Assembly: GCA_027003085.1 (NCBI GenBank)
Contig: JALWYR010000024.1
Location: 1-8,515, forward strand
From: Flavobacteriales bacterium
Lineage (GTDB): Bacteria; Bacteroidota; Bacteroidia; Flavobacteriales; Flavobacteriaceae
Length of the DNA stretch: 8,515 nt
Reading direction: 5' to 3'
A program made the translations under genes and the position numbers. Under the pieces are notes generated by a model that ran no database searches, had not been told where the DNA came from, and saw only the letters and a list, made by a program, of their open reading frames with translations. This document shows, one piece after another, positions 8,374 to 8,515 of the stretch; within the stretch, counting starts at the first letter, position 1; the number at the start of each line of letters is the position of its first letter.

Positions 8374-8515
8374 AAAAAAAATGCCCGAGGAAACCGAAGG
8401 GCTCCGAGGGCCGCAAGGAGACACCGCAGGTGGCTCCGAAGCACGCGAAGGGAGACCAACACCGGGCCGCAGGCCAGGTGTGCCGGCTCCCGGAGCCGCG
8501 AGGGAAAACAAGCAC
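8374..8515. other. GC-rich imperfectly repeated tail, runs off the window
   Basis: GGCTCCGA recurs at 8400-8407 and 8432-8439, each followed 9-11 bases later by GGAGAC (8417-8422 and 8451-8456), giving an imperfect tandem of ~32 bp. GGCTCC-C-GGAGCC (8485-8497) is a near-perfect palindrome. Several frames on both strands are open to the edge, including a plus-strand frame from ATG 8381 with a Gly/Pro/Arg/Glu-rich low-complexity translation. I take this as a consequence of GC-rich repetitive sequence, not a gene, but the partial nature leaves it undecided. Confidence 0.45.

Noticed and set aside
8087..8515. 142-codon minus-strand and shorter plus-strand open frames at the right end
   Set aside because: They read through the palindromic units; phrases such as FVIPALAYADPG and CHSREIGN are the typical false proteins produced by GGAATGAC repeats.

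Overview
The window looks like a chromosomal piece of a Bacteroidota bacterium, probably Flavobacteriia-like, though I cannot place it below phylum level. Four things point there: an oversized SecA with the insertions typical of the phylum, a secreted protein ending in a type IX secretion system (T9SS) sorting domain, promoter elements of the Bacteroidota form TAnnTTTG, and mostly AT-rich leaders without strong Shine-Dalgarno sites.

Layout. Positions 1-155 are a very GC-rich non-coding patch with a perfect all-GC hairpin. Positions 156-4540 hold three minus-strand genes, read from right to left: a PduO-type cob(I)alamin adenosyltransferase (3968-4540), a small acidic DUF2795-type protein (3687-3908) and secA (208-3591). 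The adenosyltransferase has no visible terminator behind it, and the small gene has its own good promoter in the 59-bp gap. A perfect terminator hairpin separates the small gene from secA, whose probable -7 box lies directly after the U-tract. secA ends at its own terminator (156-184). A 225-bp divergent intergenic region (4541-4765) follows. One plus-strand gene (4766-7462) encodes an 898-residue secreted multidomain protein: signal peptide, choice-of-anchor J/cleaved-adhesin-like domain, fibronectin type III domain, four copies of a ~132-residue four-cysteine module, and a T9SS C-terminal domain. A strong terminator follows it.

Positions 7517-8515, about 1 kb, contain no convincing gene. 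The first ~420 bases are AT-rich, with at most a decayed coding remnant. From about 7938 to 8373 there is a series of palindromic units ending in (G)GAATGAC, and the window ends in a GC-rich, imperfectly repeated tail that runs off the edge. The long open frames here come from repeats and base composition.

The two halves are linked only loosely. SecA powers export through the Sec channel, which a T9SS client such as the 898-residue protein needs before it crosses the outer membrane. The adenosyltransferase makes coenzyme B12 and has no evident functional tie to the rest. The points most worth checking are the SecA C-terminus (zinc motif replaced by another conserved-looking tail), the old but strongly constrained repeat modules of the surface protein, and the palindromic repeat array. 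I found no CRISPR array, transposase, toxin-antitoxin pair, RNA gene or defence system.
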